Source: Hydnum rufescens UP504 (taxonomy: Eukaryota; Basidiomycota; Agaricomycetes; Cantharellales; Hydnaceae). Taken from it: a stretch of DNA of 64,000 bases. The stretch spans positions 1-64,000 of the forward strand of contig MU128922.1 of NCBI GenBank assembly GCA_014904985.1, read 5' to 3'. The translations under genes and the position numbers were made by a program. Positions 24,776 to 36,849 of this stretch are shown here, in pieces. The notes under the pieces are model-generated. The model had not been told where the DNA came from and made no database searches. It saw only the letters and a list, made by a program, of their open reading frames with translations. Within the stretch, counting starts at the first letter, position 1; each line of letters starts with the position of its first letter.

Positions 24776-25311
24776 GGAAACCCTCGGTTGTCAGCCATGC
24801 TGGACTCAACTTTCCGCCCAATGGTTGAGGGCGTCGAAGCCTTCTACATTCCGGTGCTGGAAATCTGGCTAACGGTACAGCCAACATGGTATGAAGACCT
24901 TAGCATGCGTGACACATGTGCCCCTCTGCGCTGCAAAATGTCCTGTTCTAATATTTAATTTTCACGATGGGTCTCGTTTTTTTCCTTCCACCCACACTTT
25001 TGACTTCATATTCACCGCGATCCCAAGTTGCAACAACAATGTCGATGACTGGCTTGATTTTATTTTTGCTTTTTGCTTTCCAAAAATGGTAAATATTCGG
25101 CTGGGAATGACAAATTCTGTAACCCATGGCTAGCCGATGAGACGAAGAAAATAAATTTCTGTGGGGTGTTGGTGGTTGAGTCTGACATTCTCACAGGTCG
25201 GCATATTCCGTTCATGCTCGTGAAAAAATTTCCACTCCCTGTTTATGTCTCTATCGCGAACGTGAGCAAGCCTACGGTTCGCTTTCCTGATAGATCCAGC
25301 AATGGTACTGA
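24776..25311. other. Intergenic, 0.5 kb, no gene seen
   Basis: This sits between the GMC stop and the SANT gene start. Short plus-strand frames here lack motifs and are broken by stops. Confidence 0.45.
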
Positions 25312-26405
25312 ATGGAGACTAGGCTGGATGCACTAGAGACATTCATTGATATCCAGCGTGAAACGGCCGACCGCGCATTAGCTGACATTCAGCGGCTTAT
25401 AGAGCTAAAGCGTAGAGCTCTTTTGGATCCCCAGACTTTTGTCGATAATATTTCTAAAGAGGTATGGTGTCGTCATTGAGGCCTGGAAATATTTCTCACT
25501 GAGCCATATTGTTGTAGTTGGACGACCCCGCCTTTTCAATCCATGCTCTCAATGACGAGGAGCAACTAAGCCAAATTGATTGGCGCTTGTTTAATGGTGT
25601 CGGTGGGCTACATACCATTTCGTCTTCACACCTCATCCCCAGCATTTTTCTCAACATGCTCACCTGATAGATCCAAAATTAATGCACCCCGTACCAATCC
25701 CATCTCTGCTACATCGGCCACCGGAGAATAAGCCCACCGCTTCACCGGCTGAGAATGAATTGCGCTCAATAATCGACAGATTTAAGCCCCTTATCTCCTC
25801 CCTACCCCCAGAACTGCGAAGTGACGTCGCGGACGGTGAAGAACATGCCCAAGAATTGCCAACCCATGACAAAACAGAACGGCCCAAGAAAAAACGCAAA
25901 GTTGACAGGCAAAAGTCGATCAAACCAAAAATAAGTGCTGCAACCCCCCGCTGCTCATTGGGAGAGGAAACGTCCCCTGCGAGGTTAGATCCACCTGATG
26001 CAACTGTTGTTTCGTCACTTCCAGGAAATGTTGACTAGTGATGTTCGGTCTATAGCACCGTTGTGAACCCGTCATCGTCGTCCGCAACTCCAGTAAGTCG
26101 ATTTCATTGGCCTTCCCACTCTCGCTCGTACAATATGAACCATTGTCTGCGAACACAGCCTCCGAAGCAAAGAGCAGAACTGTTCAAAGTACCGTGGACA
26201 ATCCACGAACAACACCTCCTGGAGAAATATCTTCTCGAGATCCCAGAAACCGAGGGATTCCGGTATTGCACTCATATATATACTGCAGACCTCTCACGAC
26301 AACTTATCTTTCTCTCCTTCCCACAGATTTCTTAAGATTAGTAAGGCGATGGGGGCACAAGAACACCCAGACAGGTTGCAAGTCGAGTTCAAAAGTATAA
26401 TTTGA
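25312..26405 (+). CDS. SANT/Myb-like nuclear protein (ZZZ3-like), C-terminal frameshift
   Basis: This is a probable chromatin or transcription protein. Six exons (25312-25461, 25518-25596, 25671-25983, 26056-26092, 26159-26262, 26327-26405) give 253 residues as written. The N-terminus is helical (LADIQRLIELKRRALLDP). RPKKKRKVD is a classical basic nuclear localisation signal. The SANT domain starts VPWTIHEQHLLEKYLLEIP and continues FLKISKAMG. It should then read TRTPRQVASRVQKY, but that stretch is in another frame. The break falls in GATGGGGGCAC at 26348-26355; one extra G, or two fewer, would restore it. As written, the protein ends early in unrelated residues. The 72-bp intron 25984-26055 is inferred to avoid in-frame stops. 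ZZZ3-like is a family resemblance, not proof. Confidence 0.68.
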
Positions 26406-27261
26406 AGCTCAAGAAATGGGGTCCGTTCTTTTTTTTTCATTCCATTTAATATATGATATATCTCACGAGTCCAATATGGGTAGGACTTGGATGATGTTAA
26501 ATCCAAGACCAATTTACAGCGAAATAATCCGTGCCTAGGGTCTATATAATATAGCACGGTCCTTGGAGCGCAGTGCACTCGCTCACTCCTCAATTTCCAG
26601 ATCTCAGAGTGCATTGGAACCAAGTCGGAATGCAGGGGTGGGGAGAGCCGAGTAGGCTGATTCACTCGGGAATGCAGTGTCGCACCCAGCTAGCTGGGTG
26701 AAACTGGCTCTCAGCAACATAGGTGGAATACCAATTTTTGGTTTCGGATGCGGCAGTCTAATATGGAATTTCGCTATCTCAGCCAAGCTTAAGATATTGG
26801 GGAGCAGTCCACCTCATAGTGTGGGATCTAGACAGGTAGCTTAGAGTCTGGCCCATGTTGATTGGCAGTGAGGGCCTGTGAGGCAGACCTGTCGTGGCCA
26901 CTGACTGAAATCGGAAAGTTCCGGTCTCACGAGATCGAGCAATTCAACTCTGTTAGAGATTGTGCTGAACACCCCGAATTGAGGACTAATCCACGGATAA
27001 TCATGAATCCCACTGAAATGGCTGCTGTAGGGTTCAGTTTGCTGATTACCCAATCTAGCCGCTTCTTAACACGAAACTTTCCGTCTCATTCCGTCTTGGA
27101 CTGACACAAATACTGCGAGGACTCGTGTCAAAACTGGTCCTAAAGTGTGTTATGGAGAGTCCTTCCTGACTCTCAGCAACATCGTATTTAAATCCTACCT
27201 ACGCATGAGCATATAATCTCTGGAAATCCGTCGGGGACCTCGAAACTACTGCTCTTGATCT
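26406..27261. other. Intergenic, 0.86 kb, no gene seen
   Basis: This is the 3' flank of the SANT gene (including the tail that would be coding if its frameshift is an error, to about 26538) and the upstream region of the kinase gene. TATTTAAATCC near 27185 may be the kinase promoter core. Confidence 0.45.
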
Positions 27262-28909
27262 ATGGCGCCTGAGACAACAAAGGGATTCATGAGTCTCACT
27301 GGTAATGTTGTGGGGATGTCCATAACCCTGGGGAGATGCCTTGGCCACGGTGGCTTCGGAGAAGTCTACCGCGGCTTCGATATGGCCAAAGGGGAGGCTT
27401 GCGCGGTCAAAGCCATAATTCGCAGCTCGGATACACAGTTGGCCGCAAAGCTAGAGCGCGAACACCGGGTTCATTCTTTGCTCTCCTCTGACCCTTCGAT
27501 CGTGACCTTGCATGCAGTGTATGAAGATGCCACGTACACGTACTTTGTCATGGTGAGCTACGTGCATATGTGGGTATGGACGGCGCGTTTAAAACTGTCA
27601 ATTAGGATCTTTGTTTGGGAGGAAATCTACGCTCGTCCCACTTACTCAACAAGCAAAATCCTCTAGATCCTGAGGTGTTCCGGAAGAAGCGGGCATTGCT
27701 GCTACAAATCCTCGACGTAGTACATCGATGTCACTCAAAATTTATTTTCCACCGCGATATAAAACCCGAAAATATCCTCCTGGATGAAAACGAGAAGCGG
27801 ATCTACTTGGCAGATTTTGGCCTCGTGTCAGAGACCGCGGATTCCGAGGATACAAGGGAAGGCACATCTGAGTATATGAGTCCAGGTGAGATTCCTCGCC
27901 CGAAAACGCTCTGAAATTTGGATCTCATCAAAGTGGGGATTCTAGAATGCTATGCCGAATTCTCTCACCGTGTGCCCTTTTTGAATGCCCCGACGGATGT
28001 ATGGGCTCTTGGAGGTAAGCTCAAGCCGTTTTTTGGATTCAGTGTGGGACAGACAGTTGACGAAATTTTGGCGCAACCGTCCATAGTTCTTCTGCATAGG
28101 ATGATGTTCAATGCCCTTCCCTGGGCCAATGCCTCTCTAAACAGCCCCGAATTTAGAGATTTCCTCTGCGACAGGTCAGGGTATTTTCTCCGCTGCCGGA
28201 ATATCTCCAAGGAGGCACACGAGCTTCTCATCTCCGTTTTCGAAATCGTCCCGGAAAACCGTATCACAATTCCGGAATTTAGGGCCAGGCTCGCGTCAAT
28301 CCAACGTTTCTTCCTGCCACCACAAGAAGCTCATGAACTCCGGCCTGTTGTCTTGACCGATGTTGATCTCGCGTGGACGGTATCGCAAAGAGCACGAGTG
28401 TCCCACGAGTACATTCGCTTCCAGAAGCGCAGAATCCGCACTCCATTGGTCCTCCCTACGCGGCCCCGATCGAAACAATATCATCCTCAGCCACAATGAC
28501 CACCATTCGACTTGTACCACCGAGCCATCCTCCCTCGACAGATTTGATGGGAACACCCCCCCTCTCTCCGAACCCATCAGATGAATCTTCCAGCTCTTCC
28601 TCGCCGGACTCTATCCTTATCACACCCCAGACAAGAAGCAGAACAAAACCTGGGGATGTCCGAGTAGTGACCGACCCCGACCTTGTGAAATGTATGAATG
28701 CCCTCGACCTTGAGTTAGAGTGGCGCCATCCCGGAGGCCGACCTTCAGCAATCCATATAAGAGATGCGACCGCGATACGGGACCAAGCCAAGGTCATTAT
28801 GGGGAAAACGAAGAAAGAACGGGAGGTGAAAAGATCTGGAAAAGGGCTCCGCATCTTCTCCGGTTTTGCAAGGGCTTTGAAAGTCCATCATCGCGTCGCT
28901 CGTGATTGA
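27262..28909 (+). CDS. Serine/threonine protein kinase, Ran1/Vhs1-like
   Basis: This is an intact eukaryotic protein kinase. Five exons (27262-27552, 27606-27885, 27946-28014, 28087-28379, 28433-28909) give 469 residues. The Gly loop is LGHGGFGEVYRG, the Lys motif ACAVKAI, the catalytic loop FHRDIKPENILL and the Mg loop LADFGLVS. TSEYMSPECY, rebuilt across intron 2, is the activation-loop end. TDVWALGVLLHRMMFNALPW follows. Domain order and the NPW-like pocket resemble the Ran1/Ksp1/Vhs1 group involved in nutrient and cell-cycle control. After the kinase domain, a 53-bp intron shifts into a Ser/Thr/Pro-rich tail ending in a basic segment. Reading through that intron would instead stop at 28499. 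Assignment to the Ran1 group is moderate. Confidence 0.88.
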
Positions 28910-30126
28910 AGATCGGTTTCCCGTAGCGTGTATATTTCTCTAGGGACTAGGACACTGTAGCATTGTAATTCCGTGTGTAGAGTGATATGTAATACTAAAG
29001 GGACCATTGCGTGCCACTACAGTACGTGCAATGCGCGCCACTGGGCTCCTGAGAGTAGGTCGTCAGACGTCGCGCGCGTGAAGTTACGGCGAAAGCCGTT
29101 CAGTTCGCAGCCATCAATATTGAGGTGCGATGAGATACGCTTCAGCGAGAGGCGGGGACAATTCGCTCTCATTCGAAGGGGTTGGTACGTTCACCCTACA
29201 CCTAATTAACAACTAACTCGACCGAGCCTCACTCCAAACGACGGTGTATACTGATTCCGCACGCTGTTCCTACTCTCCTGCCTAACTGGGATTCTCTCTG
29301 GTCCTCATATTCTTTCTAAGACCTCATGTAATCCTCTTGCTGTACATTCCTGAATCCTCCTGCTCTCGAATAAATCCTATGCCAAGCGCCAAATTATTTT
29401 GGGCAAAGTCCACACTACCTAGCCCAACAGGCTGATTGATTAAGTGGTGGCGTATGGGGAAACATGAGTTGGGGATTGCTGGACCCAGGTCATATCCGTT
29501 TCAGACTGCCTGGGATCCTTGTAGAGCAAGCGGAGGGTCAGATCTGCAGACCAACTCCGGGGATCACTTCCCACCGCGCTTATCTGGTCAGGTTCGGAGT
29601 AGATCATCCAAAAACTTTTTGACAGAGCAGCTGACTTGAAAGTTGTTGCCGAACAAGCCAAGCGTACCCACCCCACGGGAGGAAGCTCCATCGAGTCCAT
29701 CGCCAATCCACCCTTCAATTCACGGCTGCGGCACCGTCCCTTGTCCTGTCATGCGAATACACTGACCATCCTAAAACCCAATGCGCAGATCGTATCCATA
29801 TACATCCCGTAGGACATTCCGGCCACTTGGAGTTCCCTCAGACGGATGGACCACCAAGAATATGGTGACGGTCACTATCATGAACAAATGTGATATCCCC
29901 CAGACTCTATCGGTATTCGTGGACGATTGGAAAGACACTCGGGTAGCTTCCAGGTAGAATGGGGAAATTGATGGGGAATCTGGGCATTAGGGAAGTATCG
30001 ACAAAAGTCACAAAACCGGGGATGATTATTCATAACCCCTTGCTCCCTGAATACAATTGCAAGCCGAGTTTAAATCCTCGAGGATGGACGTCCCAGTTCC
30101 TCCACACCCCCCAACCTCAGTCGAAC
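28910..30126. other. Intergenic, 1.2 kb, no gene seen
   Basis: No supported frame is present. TTTAAATCC near 30069, 58 bp before the FAD oxidase start, is a candidate promoter core. AATAAATCC near 29370 could be a polyadenylation-type site. Confidence 0.45.
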
Positions 30127-32259
30127 ATGCTTATACCTGCAGCCCTCAGTTCTTTCCTTCCGCTTTCCCTCTTAACTCCCCGGCTTGGCGACTCAAGTCA
30201 ATCATACAACGCTACATGCAAACATATTGCTCGCTCCATCTCGTATGCATCTGATGTGTATTATCCTGGTATCTTCAGTCTTTAGAGCCTAATTAATCTC
30301 AAGCTCTGACATCCCTCAAACACTCAGGCTCTCTCAACTTCATCAATGGCACCCAACATTGGGTGCCCTCCAGTAGTCAAGTGTCTGCGTGTTCCGTGGA
30401 GCCTGGAACAGTTCAAGATGTTTCTGCCATAGTAAGTGTGTTGGTTTGTCGTAGGGTGGCCGGATATGCGATTACTTAGTCCTGTGTTGATTAGGTCAAA
30501 ATCCTCGGCCAATCTATGATACCCTTTGCTGTAAGCCCTTCCCCGTCTCTAAATATGGAATAGAAAAATCGAGAATCTCTCAGATTCGGTCTGGAGGGCA
30601 TGCCACTACCTTGGGCTTCAGCTCCACTCTTGGCGTGATCATCAATCTCATCAGACTCAATTCTCTGACATACGATCCGGTATCCAGTACCGCCACTCTC
30701 GGTACCGGTCTGACTTGGGATCAAGTTTATCAGAAACTTGAGCCCTATGAAGTCAATGTTGTAGGGGGCCGCACTATCGGTATTGGCATCGGTGGCTTGG
30801 TACTTGGGGGAGGTCGGTTTCACGTTTCTCCTTAATCTAAAATGTCAATGACCTGCGATATACTTTAGGATATTCTTGGCTGTCAAACCGGTAAGATATT
30901 ATTGGTACATGTAACACGCGGGCGATGGCCATGAGCCAATCTAAATCACTGTCAAGTCACGGTTTGTCAATTGATACCGTAACGGGTTTTGAGCTCGTCC
31001 TGCCTAACGGGACCGTCGTCGACGTTACTGCTTCTTCGGCACCGGACCTTTTCTTTGGCTTGAAGGTGCGTCGCTCCTACTCCCCCTTACAGTTTACTGA
31101 TAAAGACTCATGAAAATACGGTACATAGGGGGGATATAACAACTTCGTAAGATTCGCTCAGTATTCACCTAGCTAAATATCGAAAAAAAAATGAAAATAC
31201 AGGGTCTTGTTACCAAGATCACGATGCGAACTTACAAACAGGGTCTCGTCTGGGTCCGTGTTTTGGAATTGGCGACTTCTTATATTTCAACAACCACTCT
31301 CTGTAGGGCGGCCTTATCGATTACACAGGGGACAATATCAACAAGGCAAATGCAGCACTGGTGAACTTCTCAGCAACCAATGTACTTCCAGATGCCAATT
31401 GCGTTCTTCACATTATTTTCTCGGAGGGGATTCCAAGAGCCTCCCTCATACTATTCTATAATGACCCAACGCCTCCCGCTGGTCTGTTTTCGGATTTCCT
31501 CGGCATCACATCCTCTTCCAGCTCCCTCAGTACCAGAACTTTCTTGAACTTCATCGTCGGTACCTCTAGGGATTCTCTGAATCCAAGTCATCTTCGGTGC
31601 TCAACTTCGACTCATTTTACTCCTTTCTCAGCACATTCACCCTTTCTGTTACAGGGGGACATTAAGCACCGTGTCGGTGCCTGATATCACGGTTCCTGTC
31701 GTCAATGAAGTATTAAAGCAGGGACAGGCAATGCCAACATCTCCTTTATGAATATAACGCCCTCGACTCACACCGTGTTCCAACGTTTTCATAGTACTAT
31801 AGTACTCCCGGAGTATTTTCGTCTGCTCCTTCTGTCGCATTTTCCTTTGAGCCATTTATCGGGTGTTCTATCATCGACACCCAAAATGCCGCCGCGTTTC
31901 AGTACGACACCTTCGGCACTCCGCTCCTCCTCTTCTTCGCCTGGCCCAATGCCACCGAGGATGCCGCAGGATTCTCCGCTATCAAAATGGCCACGACTGC
32001 AATCACCCAGGCGGTGATCAACGACGGACAAGATCTCTCCGACACCGTCCTATATCCCAACTACGCTCTTGGGGACACCCCGCTCGAATCTCTGTACGGT
32101 GCCAATGTCCCTATCCTCAAGTCCCTCAGATTCAAGTACGATCCGACGGGGTGAGCACGCATAGTGGATGAATGTTCGCAAACCCTTTCCTTTCGAGTTT
32201 AATTGACCCTGTCTTTGAATAGTATATTCCTGAACACTGGGGGTTTCAAGTTCGTGTAA
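30127..32259 (+). CDS. FAD-linked oxidoreductase, BBE-like (PCMH fold)
   Basis: This is a berberine-bridge-enzyme-like flavoprotein oxidase. Twelve exons (30127-30268, 30328-30431, 30495-30530, 30584-30812, 30869-30890, 30957-31065, 31129-31146, 31203-31253, 31307-31596, 31655-31709, 31795-32150, 32223-32259) sum to 482 residues. IRSGGHATTLG contains the His that normally binds FAD covalently. GGLVLGGGYSWLSNRHGLS and TVTGFELVLPNGTVVD are family landmarks. GGYNNFGLVTKI is spliced from an 18-nt exon. The C-terminal substrate domain ends FKYDPTGIFLNTGGF, as expected. A frame switch near 31710 that first looks like damage is solved by an 85-bp intron. One intron ends in AAG. N-terminal secretion is likely but the signal peptide is weak. 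The substrate is unknown. Confidence 0.9.
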
Positions 32260-33031
32260 TGTATAATGGTGTTGGGTCAAGTTGCCAAGTTTTTGTGTGG
32301 AACGTCCACTTTGTTCTTGCATCATGTCGTCCAACGTTGTTCGAGCTCGACCGAAGAAATGCTGCAGTCTTGATATTCAGACAGGATGACCCTATGTATC
32401 GATAGTTAGCAAGTTTCACCGTTGAATTCGAATAAACCCGATTTCTGGATGTTCACCCAGGGATCTGATGGCTCCGCGCATGTACACCACCCCAAAAGCT
32501 GTGACTTTTCGAAGCCTCAATATGCCTAGGGAAGGAATTGGGAGCGCCACGGTCTAGATATACCCATCTCGAATGGCTCCTTGATGCGAGGTACACACTG
32601 TAAGCCGATTCGTCGATCCAGCTTGTTTCGAAGCTAAAGCTTCAGCGCCGCCCGAATTCCAAGCCTGGTCTGGATTGTGATTATGTAAGAATTCGAAGAC
32701 TCCTCCAGTAGAGTAGACACAAGCCTCATCCAGTATTGGGGAGGAAGTTACAGTCCGCCGAGTGGACATTGTAACCCGCCCCCAGCCCATCTCGTGTTAC
32801 GCTAGCAAAAACTAGCCGCGACTCGACTGACTCGATTCATTCGAGCCGAGGCACGGAGCAAATTTCCTGACTAACTACAATAGCTTATGATTCTTTGTAC
32901 TGTACTTCAATCTGAGTCTGAGACAGAATACAAGAAATGGTAGAAGGCTAGAAGCCATTGAGCGTGGACCACTTCGTCAGGCAATTTCCGGACGTGAGTC
33001 CAGTACACTTTCTCTTCTATATAACAAACAC
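32260..33031. other. Intergenic, 0.77 kb, with CGACTC/TCGAGCC-rich patch
   Basis: No gene is present. At about 32812-32857 there is a cluster of CGACTCG, GACTCGATT and TCGAGCCGAGG words related to the patch at 17289-17355. TATATAAC at about 33019 lies just before the eS30 start and is probably within its 5' leader. Confidence 0.4.
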
Positions 33032-33511
33032 ATGGGAAAAGGTTCGTCTCCTGCTTCACTCTTCTGTTTAAGGACATGGGCATTCATCTCTATCGACAGT
33101 CCACGGATCTCTCGCACGAGCGGGCAAAGTAAAATCCCAGACTCCCAAAGTCGACCCCCAGGAGAAGAAGAAGACTCCCAAGGGACGCGCAAAGAAGCGC
33201 ATTGTTTACAACCGCCGGTGTGTCCAAGAATTTCCCTCCTCCCCGCCTCCCATGGGAGATCTCTCGGTATCGGTTGACATCTGACTTGTTAACTTTCAGA
33301 TTCGTAAATGTCACTACCCTCCCAGGCGGGAAACGACGCATGTGAGTGTCTTCCTCTGTCCTCCTGCACTTGCCTTCTCCGTATTTGTTTGCCACCTTTA
33401 CCGGACCCACCGGGCCTTCTCTATATCTCTTTTGCATTCCTCAGAGTCTCGTGTCTTTGCTTACTGTACTCTCTTTTGATGAAATACAGGAATCCAAACC
33501 CGGAGAAGTAA
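33032..33511 (+). CDS. RPS30: 40S ribosomal protein eS30
   Basis: This is small-subunit ribosomal protein eS30, without an N-terminal ubiquitin-like fusion. Four exons (33032-33041, 33100-33217, 33300-33341, 33490-33511) encode 63 residues, the normal fungal length. Exon 1 is only 10 nt (MGK plus one base). The product reads [20 protein letters not shown], then [12 protein letters not shown] and [19 protein letters not shown], a near-perfect family match. Intron-dense structure with a tiny first exon is common for fungal ribosomal protein genes. Confidence 0.98.
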
Positions 33512-33864
33512 ACACATTACCCTCACGGTCGTAGTTGTGTGGCACAAGTGATCGGGAAACGAGTAGGGTGGTAGTGGTGCTCTACCGCTTTGGGCTGCCT
33601 ACAAGGAGCTGCAAGGCGCCTAGGGCGGTCCTCATACACAGTGGAAACCAGTCGGACTGGATGGGGCCAAATGCAACGTGGCGGGGAAGGTTCTAGATTA
33701 TTCATATGCAGGTCAGAACCACGCATCCTTGGAAATAGAAGCAAGTGTGGGCTTCGTGTACGGACTATTGGGTCCAGTGAGCACCTTTGCTTCTTGATGT
33801 CTATGAGAACCAGATGAGAGCATACATGATCATCGAACTACAAACAATGTTGTTGGAGGATCTA
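33512..33864. other. Convergent intergenic, eS30 / F-box
   Basis: About 350 bp lie between the convergent stops. I see no gene or repeat. Confidence 0.45.
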
Positions 33865-35506
33865 TCAATCCTCGTCGTCATAGTCAATCCATCTAGAATG
33901 TACCATGGCACTGCTCTGGTCCACCCGAAAGTGGGGCACGCGCGCCTTGATCCACCGAATGTCGTCCAATCCACATACCACTTTCCCAGACTCCGCTTCG
34001 ATGACGAGAGAATCGAGTTCGGCAAAGCGGCAGGGCGAGGAAATTGCCTGGTCATCTCCCAAGCCGTGAAGGCGAGACTCAACAAAGCGCCGCACTGCAC
34101 CTCTCTGTGTCCCCTCGCATTGGCTTATGTGTAGATGTCTTAGAGCTGGACAGACGGGAATGTCATTCTCGTCAGGACGGAGAGGCTCTGTATTTCCAAC
34201 AAGTGAATGAGAATAGGCCGAGTGATCAAATGAGAGAAGAACAGGAACCAGAACCAACCTGAAGAAGGGTTGACGGGTGATGGGAGTAATTATGCACTTT
34301 GAGTGTCTCGAGCGAATCGACAAGGCCAAGGAACGCGGTCAGTGCATCATTCGTCCCTTCCTCCCCCTGTTCAGCATTCGCTTCCCACACGGATCCGTAC
34401 GTGAGAGAGAAAAAACGTAATGGAAGATGACCCGCGCGGCGCGCGTTGGCAAGGATCCGAAGAACGGCCGCAGTACTGGGAGCGACGGCCTCTTCCTCGT
34501 CCACGTCTTCGTCGAACTCTTCGGTACGACATAACGCCAATGACGTCAGAGAAGGCACCGTCAAGCGTGATAGGAGGGACACCATTGAGCTCCGCGGTGC
34601 CTCTAACTTTAGTGTATGTAGGCAAGGTAGCACGATGTTGATATCAGGGCCAACTTCCTGGTATGCTGACCACAAGGCATCCTGAAAATCAACCGTAACC
34701 AGGGAGAGCTCCTCGAGGCCACGGTTGGCTCCCAAGGCACGGAGGAGTTGACTTTGCGTGACCCAGCCCCCGTCGAGTCTGATGGACCTGAGATTGGTCA
34801 TCATTTGGATATCGATATTGACTGCGAACGGCTCTAGCACTACGGATCGCAATTTAGGGGTCCGGCTTCCGAAGAGAGGCGGGAGAGGCGGGAAATGAGC
34901 ACGGGACGTGAGGGCTTGGACTGTGGCCCCCATGTCCTGTGCAGTTATGCGTAGTTCCTCCAGCTGTAACGCAGGCTGGCGGAACTGGACGAGAGTCGAG
35001 TAAGCTTCAGATCTCGTACGGGCGGTAAGATGGAAAGAGCGCCATCGCGGAATGGAGTGTTGGAGGATTCCAAGAACCTGGGTGAGTGCCTGGGTTAAGA
35101 TAATCCATGAACGACTCAGGGAGTCGAAAGTGGTTTCTGAGGATCTCTCTGATGAAGCACACGCTAGTCGTATATCGAGTGGAAGGGCCCCAGACCGCTT
35201 GAGAAGCCACATCAAAGTCTGTGGCGGGGCTTTTCCAACGGTATCATACACTACTTCAATTCGGGTCCAAAGCCGTGGTGTCGCATCGCGTACGCTCTTC
35301 CAGGTCTTGGAGACTTGTCCGACTGTCATCCTAAATTCTGGGTCATAATGATGGAGGAGGGGTGTGCGCCGGTCGAAAGAGGGGTCTGAACCATCAGTGA
35401 CACGGTGCCACGCCGCAAAGCGGTCTGGAAATGGATCGGACCATACGCCAACCTCGAATATAAGGGAAAGTAGCTCCGGGGGCAGCAAAGATATGGAGGC
35501 TGGCAT
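33865..35506 (-). CDS. F-box protein with leucine-rich region
   Basis: This is a second F-box-like protein. Two exons (35506-34255 and 34187-33865) with a 67-bp intron give 524 residues. The F-box is ISLLPPELLSLIFEVGV at the very N-terminus, followed by the VSKTWKSVRDATPRLWTRI segment. The middle has repeated leucine patches (LQLEELRITAQ, LRSIRLDGG, LEELSLVTV, LHTLKLEAP) typical of an irregular LRR. An acidic run, EFDEDVDEEEA, sits near residue 350. Splicing uses the second GTT donor so that LLQV joins EPLRPDENDIPVCPALRHL. Probable SCF substrate receptor; target unknown. Not closely similar to the F-box gene at 14.9 kb by eye. Confidence 0.83.
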
Positions 35507-35899
35507 CCAAAGACTACCTTGTATTTGTCATCATCAAGTTGCTTCCAGATTACGTGATGCCAAGTTCAGTCCAATTACCATATTTAGTGATCATGCAAAG
35601 CTGAACTTCACAGCCGTGTGTATTGCATTTCGTGCTCCAAGCCACTAAGCTGATTTGGTGCGGATCCCTCCGTCCACCTAGCGGTGCCCAAAGGACGGGC
35701 TTTGATTTAGCCCCTTTATTTTTCGGAGATTTCAAGCACGTGACAAGTTGTTGCAATACAATTACACAAATATCTGCGGATTTCGCTTCTACTACAAGGG
35801 TGATACAGTGCTACAGCAGAGGTATATCTATTAGTAGTCCTGTGGATGTCCCAAGATGTCTAAATATGTGGGGAGAGGTGAGGATCATGGGATTACAAT
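35507..35899. other. Short intergenic, no gene seen
   Basis: About 390 bp lie between the F-box gene start and the stop of the next minus-strand gene. It holds the F-box promoter. No other signal was recognised. Confidence 0.4.
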
Positions 35900-36849
35900 T
35901 CAACCCGACCGATTCAATTTCCTCCCGGTGGCAACACTGGAATGGTTTGAGCATTCGATGACTTCAGTAGGAAGGAAGTCAAATGGAGCAGGCGCATTTC
36001 GTGGCCTGGATAGGAACGAGATACTGGTCAATGTCGCCGTTGTTTGATACTAGCACTGGAACACGGCTACTTACGCCATCGCGAGCAGGTCGTCCAGTAT
36101 TGGAATCGACGATCTGCGATGAACAACTCGACCCATTGACAGCTTCGTTACAGGAAACGATTAGAATAAATTGTCTGAGCATTCAAGCGATGTTTACTAA
36201 CTGCTTCGTCAAAATCTTCTTTGAGTAGACGAATTTGTTGTTTGAGCACGACGTTCTGACTAGATCGAAGCGACGCCTCGGATCGAGGTGAAAGACGATG
36301 GAGAATAACAAGACGATCGAACTCGTCGGGGTCCAGGGGGAGTCTAAATTTTTCTGGGGGAAGGTCAGACACTCGTGCGGATGCACTGGCACCAGCGTGT
36401 AGACTGAGCTTACCCAGGACTTTCCGATAGTCTTCGGATAGCATGCTTGGTTCTCGCTGATACCTTTCCATCCACTCCGCCGCAGAAAGCTGAGAAACAT
36501 TGATCGACCCCGCAGGCGCCCTTATCCTTCTCACCATAAGCAATGCGGCTTCAATAGACGGCGGGAGGGATGTTTTTGGACTGGGGAGTTTAACCGAGTA
36601 CACTAGTCCATTGGCGATAGTACAAACGGGACATTTGGGATCGCCGACCTTTGCCGTGTTGTTCGTTTCATTCCGATAATCCAAGCACCAGGGCCTGGAT
36701 GATATTACAAGATGTGGGTCATCAGAGGGGCGGATTTTGGGGTGTACAGAGACGGGGGCTACGGAGGACCCAAATCTCTTCTTTGGGAGACGGACATGGA
36801 AAACGTCGCCATCGACGTCAAAGGGTTCGGTTGCCATTAGGAACCCCAT
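35900..36849 (-). CDS. Uncharacterised protein
   Basis: I do not recognise this protein. Exons 36849-36202, 36142-36075 and 36023-35900 are phase-consistent and give 279 residues. Early in the protein VHPKIRPSDDPHLVISSRPW is followed by KCPVCTIANGL, a single CxxC pair that is not a complete zinc finger. A Leu/charged helical stretch near residues 190-215 (QNVVLKQQIRLLKEDFDEA) suggests a coiled coil. The first intron must end in CGAAG to keep frame, one of several AAG acceptors here. The last exon reads RPRNAPAPFDFLPTEV before the stop. The third exon is the least certain. Confidence 0.6.

Noticed and set aside
24891..25336. Short plus-strand frames between the GMC and SANT genes
   Set aside because: Low-information sequence with frequent stops. 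The SANT gene start at 25312 explains the only structured part.
26020..26056. In-frame stops TAG TGA in the SANT gene
   Set aside because: An intron with donor GTTAGA (25984) and acceptor CTATAG (26055) removes them in phase, so I do not count them as nonsense mutations.
31700..31800. Apparent frameshift in the BBE-like oxidase
   Set aside because: An 85-bp intron, 31710-31794 (GTATTA...CATAG), joins the frames in phase 0 and makes the total a multiple of three.
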